From assembly GCF_003313465.1 (NCBI RefSeq), contig NZ_KZ845663.1:543911-607910 (forward strand): 64,000 nt of DNA. The letters are read 5' to 3'. The notes beneath the pieces were generated by a model. The model worked only from the letters and a program-made list of their open reading frames with translations, was not told the origin of the DNA and made no database searches. Positions 60,556 through 64,000 of the stretch are shown piece by piece. The position numbers were made by a program, and so were the translations under genes. Position 1 is the stretch's first letter; each line of letters starts with the position of its first letter. This DNA comes from Thermoflavimicrobium daqui (GTDB taxonomy: Bacteria > Bacillota > Bacilli > Thermoactinomycetales > Thermoactinomycetaceae).

Positions 60556-61923
60556 CTAGTTTATTAAAAAAACACTATCCCATTCAGGCTCCTGATCACT
60601 TATTAAACTAAGAAGCGTAAGACCAATCCCAGCAACACCGCTTAATAGACCAGCATTGGTAACCTTATTGCTCTTTGTTTTTATCATTACCATTTCATAA
60701 AAGCGTAATGGTGCTTGATGATCATAGAAATCAAGCACTTTTTCTAATAAATAATCACGATATCTAAAAAGTTCTTTATTATTTGTATCTGCTAACATCC
60801 GCTGAGTCATCTGTAATAGTCCTATATATCCATGACAAAATGTCGGAGAGTTTGTCTTCCACTCTTGTTCAGGACGTCGGAAAACAGATAAAAAAGAATC
60901 AGATGCAATCTGTTGATATCTTGAGTCATCAAGTGCTCGGCCTGCTAGTAGCAGCGCGCGGGATATCCCTGGGGTACCATAACACCATGCAGCACGTGTT
61001 TGAACCTCTTTCAGTCTACCTTTTTGGTAATCTTCTTCACTAATCCAAAATGGCCAATATAATCCATATTCATCTTCTTGCTTCCATTGAATAAGCCATT
61101 CTGTTATTTTCATAATCGCTTCTCGTTGTCTTGGTACCTCCACTCCCTGTAAGAGTGCAATCGATAATAATGCGAGAGGTCCTGGAATACCATGAGCGAG
61201 TCCAAGATTAAAAAGCCCATATGGATACATTGATTCGCCTGCTATACTCATATGATGCTTATCAGGTATAAACCAACCTGGGAGTAATTGCTGATTGATT
61301 TCCTTATCTTCACATAATTGAACAAGATAAATCAGGATCTCTTTCAGTGATTTTGTTAGTTGAGGATCATGTTTATTAAATAGTAGGTACCTGCCTATTC
61401 CCGACCAACCATCAACCACATCATAATATTCCGCACGTGCTCCCTCATGAAGTTCGGACAGCGTAGTATCCAACAACATCGGATAATCACTTAGATAAAC
61501 ATCATGAAGTTGCTTCATCATATTTTGATACCGTGTTCCTTCTCGGGACAAAGAACGTACAGCCATCAAAACGCCACAAATACCACTCCAAAGAGAAAGA
61601 TTTTCTATCTCTTCTTCAATAAATGCTTTCTGAACCCATTGCAAGTATTCAAATCCTACTTCATCCCATCCATCATTGGGAAAAAGGCGATCAAGCTCAC
61701 CATAAAAAAGTGCAATGCTTGGAAAGCCATTGGACAAGCTTAACGCTGACCAAGGAAAAATACTAAACCCAGCAGCAGTTAGATTATTCTCCTGTGCTGT
61801 TACCTTTTTCACTACCTCTTGTGGATTTTTCAGCAACGAAGCAAGTTCCAATACAATTTGCCGCACTTTTTGCCGTAGTTCTTTTGATTCAACCGGTTTC
61901 CAACCACTTTTCTTCCTAATCAT
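60556..61923 (-). CDS. Lanthipeptide cyclase LanC
   Basis: A 455-residue cyclase that joins cysteine thiols to dehydrated Ser/Thr to make lanthionine rings. Zinc ligands are Cys314 in WCYGTPG and Cys363-His364 in FCHGYIG, and the catalytic His lies in LGLAHGIPGPLALL. The GxG repeats of the alpha,alpha-toroid (LWSGICGVL, DGWSGIGRYL, GLLSGVAGIGLTLLSL) are present. The ATG at 61923 overlaps the lanB stop by one base (TGATG), so they are coupled. The strain-specific name is unknown. Confidence 0.9.
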   Translation of the reverse strand: MIRKKSGWKPVESKELRQKVRQIVLELASLLKNPQEVVKKVTAQENNLTAAGFSIFPWSALSLSNGFPSIALFYGELDRLFPNDGWDEVGFEYLQWVQKAFIEEEIENLSLWSGICGVLMAVRSLSREGTRYQNMMKQLHDVYLSDYPMLLDTTLSELHEGARAEYYDVVDGWSGIGRYLLFNKHDPQLTKSLKEILIYLVQLCEDKEINQQLLPGWFIPDKHHMSIAGESMYPYGLFNLGLAHGIPGPLALLSIALLQGVEVPRQREAIMKITEWLIQWKQEDEYGLYWPFWISEEDYQKGRLKEVQTRAAWCYGTPGISRALLLAGRALDDSRYQQIASDSFLSVFRRPEQEWKTNSPTFCHGYIGLLQMTQRMLADTNNKELFRYRDYLLEKVLDFYDHQAPLRFYEMVMIKTKSNKVTNAGLLSGVAGIGLTLLSLISDQEPEWDSVFLIN

Positions 61924-64000
61924 CAAACCACTGTTCCCCTTGTATATTGTAAGTTTCGTAAGGTATGACGAGTCAAAGTCATGATCTTCTTTTCTCTTTC
62001 TTCATCTAAACCAATCAGACGATTTAAATGCAAATGCATTACACTACCCAAAATATCATGAAAATAAGTAAATAACTGCCCTTTCTGACGATAGTAATCG
62101 ATTTGCTGTTTATATTGCTGAATACTATCCTTGCGTAAGTTAAGAAGAGAAAGGATTTGTGGTCCATCTGGATGAGTCTGTAAACCTTCCCAGTGATTCA
62201 TTGAATTTGCTAATAGCATATAAGACTTTCGGTGATTTCTAAATTCATCAAGATATTTTTTATAATTCACATGTTGATCTAACCAATTCAATTGCTCTAA
62301 AAAGGGTAGACCGAAATGATTAAGTAGGTCAACACAGCTAATCACTGCTAATAACTCTTCGCTTAACTCTATTTGACCAAAGCGTTGGAGTGATATCAAT
62401 TCTGTAACCATCATACTATCCGCGGCAAATAAACGCTCTGCTTCTCTAATTAAATGTGGTCCACCAAATCTTTCTATTTCAGGTTCATATGTATCCAATA
62501 CCAGTCGGCTTAATATTCCTATTGCTTTTAATTCTTGTACCCATGGATATATGTGAGATAAACCCTCTGTTAATAAACGCTTTGGTTCTCCATGAAACCG
62601 TAAGCGAATATGGGGTTCAGGATCGACATAGCGCATAAAAAACCAATTGTCCGCCCAACCAGTATTTAGGGCTTCCTGACAAAACTGTTTCATATAACTA
62701 CCAATAAATTCTTCTTGTCTATTATTTAATCCATAAAGCTTCAGATAAAGCCACTCATCACCTGGCAATTTCATTCGCTCTTGGCTTGAAATATGAGGTT
62801 GATTCATAAGCATAGTCATTTGATATTTTAATTGTTGATCGACTTGACTTTCTTTATTAAAGTATTGATCGTTCCTTATTAAAGGAAAAACGAATTCATT
62901 AATATATGTTCCTTCAGTACTTTCGATCCATGTTTCTGATAACTCAAAGCCTGTTTCTGTAAGCAATAGACACTGATCTGCTGGTAAGTTCATAAAATCT
63001 CGTTTTAACTCTTCGACATGGATAGGATTGGTCAAATCAAGTAAAAGACGATGATCCCCAACTGTAAGATAAATATACTGTGGAACATTCCATTTTTTTC
63101 GCCATTCTTGCAAAGCACCAAACCATGACTCGGTATCAGCTTCCTTATTAAGCATCCAACTTCCTAATTTCCATTGTGCAGGTGAAAGAATAACTCTTCC
63201 ATAACGCAAACGGGGTAAAAATACGGCATCATGTATAACCGAACCCCAATCAAATGGATAAAAAGGCTTTTTCATTTCATAAGCAATCTCTAGTAAAAAG
63301 CGACAAACGTTTGGCGCTCCTCCCACATTCAACATATGCCCTGTTACAGGGATCACTTTTTTTCCCAGTGACTTGGACTTTAAATAAAAACCGTTCTCCG
63401 TACATCCTATAACTAAATCAGAAAGTGGGATCGTATGCAAATCATCTTTGGAGGAATTGGTATTTAAAACAATTTCATAAGAACGCATATTTTGTGATAA
63501 AACTACATTGCCCAGCCGTCCTTCTACAGGCATATAAACAAGCTCTGCTAAAATCGATTCAGGTTCCCGTTCCTGCTCTAATTGATGGATTTTTTTCCAG
63601 TGTGCGACTTCTTGATGTTCAAATAAATCTATAAAGCGCCCAAAAGTCTTACCTGCTCCATTGGATCCAGGATTTGGGCTAATGATTAAATGATAATTCC
63701 CTTGATCAACCGCTTCTTTTGAATTAGAAACTACTGAAAAATATAACTCCATCGATAATTGAGTTTGATTGATCTCTTCTTCTTTCATTAATAAGCTTTC
63801 TATTTTCTCATCAGTTAACTCAACCTCAATCTGATTTTTCTTGATTGCATCAAAAATCCATTCCAAAAAAAGGATATTTTTTTTACTTGATTGTGATCGG
63901 TTCCATTGGTATTTACGATGACTAGCTGGATTTGTATATGTCGCTGGCGCTCCTAATCCTTGATCTTCATCCAATACTTCTAATAATGAAACTTCACGAT
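61923..64000 (-). CDS. Class I lantibiotic dehydratase LanB, C-terminal part (5' end outside window)
   Basis: The frame is open through the right edge; 691 codons are visible of a protein that in this family is about 1000 residues. The visible part holds the end of the tRNA-Glu-dependent glutamylation domain and the whole C-terminal elimination domain: WFFMRYVDPEPHIRLRFHG is the SpaB_C signature, and FPLIRN with the flanking LxxxE patterns fit. LanB dehydrates Ser/Thr in the precursor peptide. The precursor (lanA) and any immunity genes are not in the window. Confidence 0.85.
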   Translation of the reverse strand, partial: REVSLLEVLDEDQGLGAPATYTNPASHRKYQWNRSQSSKKNILFLEWIFDAIKKNQIEVELTDEKIESLLMKEEEINQTQLSMELYFSVVSNSKEAVDQGNYHLIISPNPGSNGAGKTFGRFIDLFEHQEVAHWKKIHQLEQEREPESILAELVYMPVEGRLGNVVLSQNMRSYEIVLNTNSSKDDLHTIPLSDLVIGCTENGFYLKSKSLGKKVIPVTGHMLNVGGAPNVCRFLLEIAYEMKKPFYPFDWGSVIHDAVFLPRLRYGRVILSPAQWKLGSWMLNKEADTESWFGALQEWRKKWNVPQYIYLTVGDHRLLLDLTNPIHVEELKRDFMNLPADQCLLLTETGFELSETWIESTEGTYINEFVFPLIRNDQYFNKESQVDQQLKYQMTMLMNQPHISSQERMKLPGDEWLYLKLYGLNNRQEEFIGSYMKQFCQEALNTGWADNWFFMRYVDPEPHIRLRFHGEPKRLLTEGLSHIYPWVQELKAIGILSRLVLDTYEPEIERFGGPHLIREAERLFAADSMMVTELISLQRFGQIELSEELLAVISCVDLLNHFGLPFLEQLNWLDQHVNYKKYLDEFRNHRKSYMLLANSMNHWEGLQTHPDGPQILSLLNLRKDSIQQYKQQIDYYRQKGQLFTYFHDILGSVMHLHLNRLIGLDEEREKKIMTLTRHTLRNLQYTRGTVV

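Noticed and set aside
1-64000. CRISPR arrays, tRNA or rRNA genes
   Set aside because: I looked for regularly spaced repeats and cloverleaf or rRNA-like sequence and saw none.

Overview
The window is AT-rich DNA from a Gram-positive, spore-forming member of the Bacillales. Supporting signs are strong AGGAGG-type ribosome binding sites, frequent GTG/TTG starts, a Spo0E-like phosphatase, PerR/Fur-like boxes, and a block of yuiD, yuiB, yumB, yumC, yutM, yuzB and yuzD homologues that are also found near one another in Bacillus subtilis. Menaquinone synthesis by the futalosine route (mqnE) plus an enediyne-type PKS and a lanthipeptide locus would fit a Thermoactinomycetaceae-like lineage, but that placement is inference.

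Layout. 1-0.95 kb: start of a phenylacetyl-CoA epoxidase gene (paaA, cut by the window edge) with a TetR repressor and its probable operator. 1.3-9.2 kb: housekeeping and unknown genes (methyltransferase, HAD phosphatase, membrane protein, an orphan basic protein, two metallo-beta-lactamase-fold proteins including RNase Z, an MFS transporter). 9.2-15.0 kb: a five-gene minus-strand operon with two N6-adenine methyltransferase genes and two specificity-subunit genes, a small unknown protein, and no restriction (HsdR) gene. 15.3-17.1 kb: MFS transporter, then a gene-poor stretch full of hairpins that looks like an IS200/IS605-type remnant. 17.1-22.4 kb: a PfeT/ZosA-like metal efflux ATPase behind Fur/PerR-like boxes, a lipoprotein and YyaL.

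22.9-31.4 kb: an EthD-like protein and a 2598-residue polyketide synthase, the most striking gene here. Its order is KS-AT-ACP-ACP-ACP-KR-DH-PPTase followed by two hot-dog thioesterase-like domains. The KS, KR and DH resemble enediyne PKSs (PksE), and the last domain resembles the separate enediyne thioesterase E10. No other enediyne genes are visible, so it may make a linear polyene on its own.

31.5-45.4 kb: GH18 chitinase, PhzF-like protein, AlbA_2-domain protein, EamA transporter, quinone oxidoreductase, a membrane protein with a degenerate J domain, endonuclease V, two paralogous lipoproteins, AsnB, YuiD and a BtuF-like protein. 45.4-55.8 kb: YuiB-like, NDH-2 (YumB), ferredoxin/flavodoxin-NADP reductase (YumC), zinc ribbon protein, YutM/ErpA, Spo0E-like, MqnE, a flippase, YuzB, YuzD and the mccAB reverse-transsulfuration pair. 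56.2-64 kb: VOC protein, then a class I lanthipeptide locus on the minus strand (lanB cut by the right edge, lanC, lanT) followed by two oligopeptide-type permeases that have no ATPase or binding protein beside them.

Non-coding signals of note are a dispersed repeat of about 90-145 bp present three times (33.7, 37.0 and 48.5 kb), a candidate H-type pseudoknot in the mqnE leader, and a hairpin that covers the ribosome binding site of the zinc-ribbon gene. I saw no tRNA, rRNA or CRISPR array.
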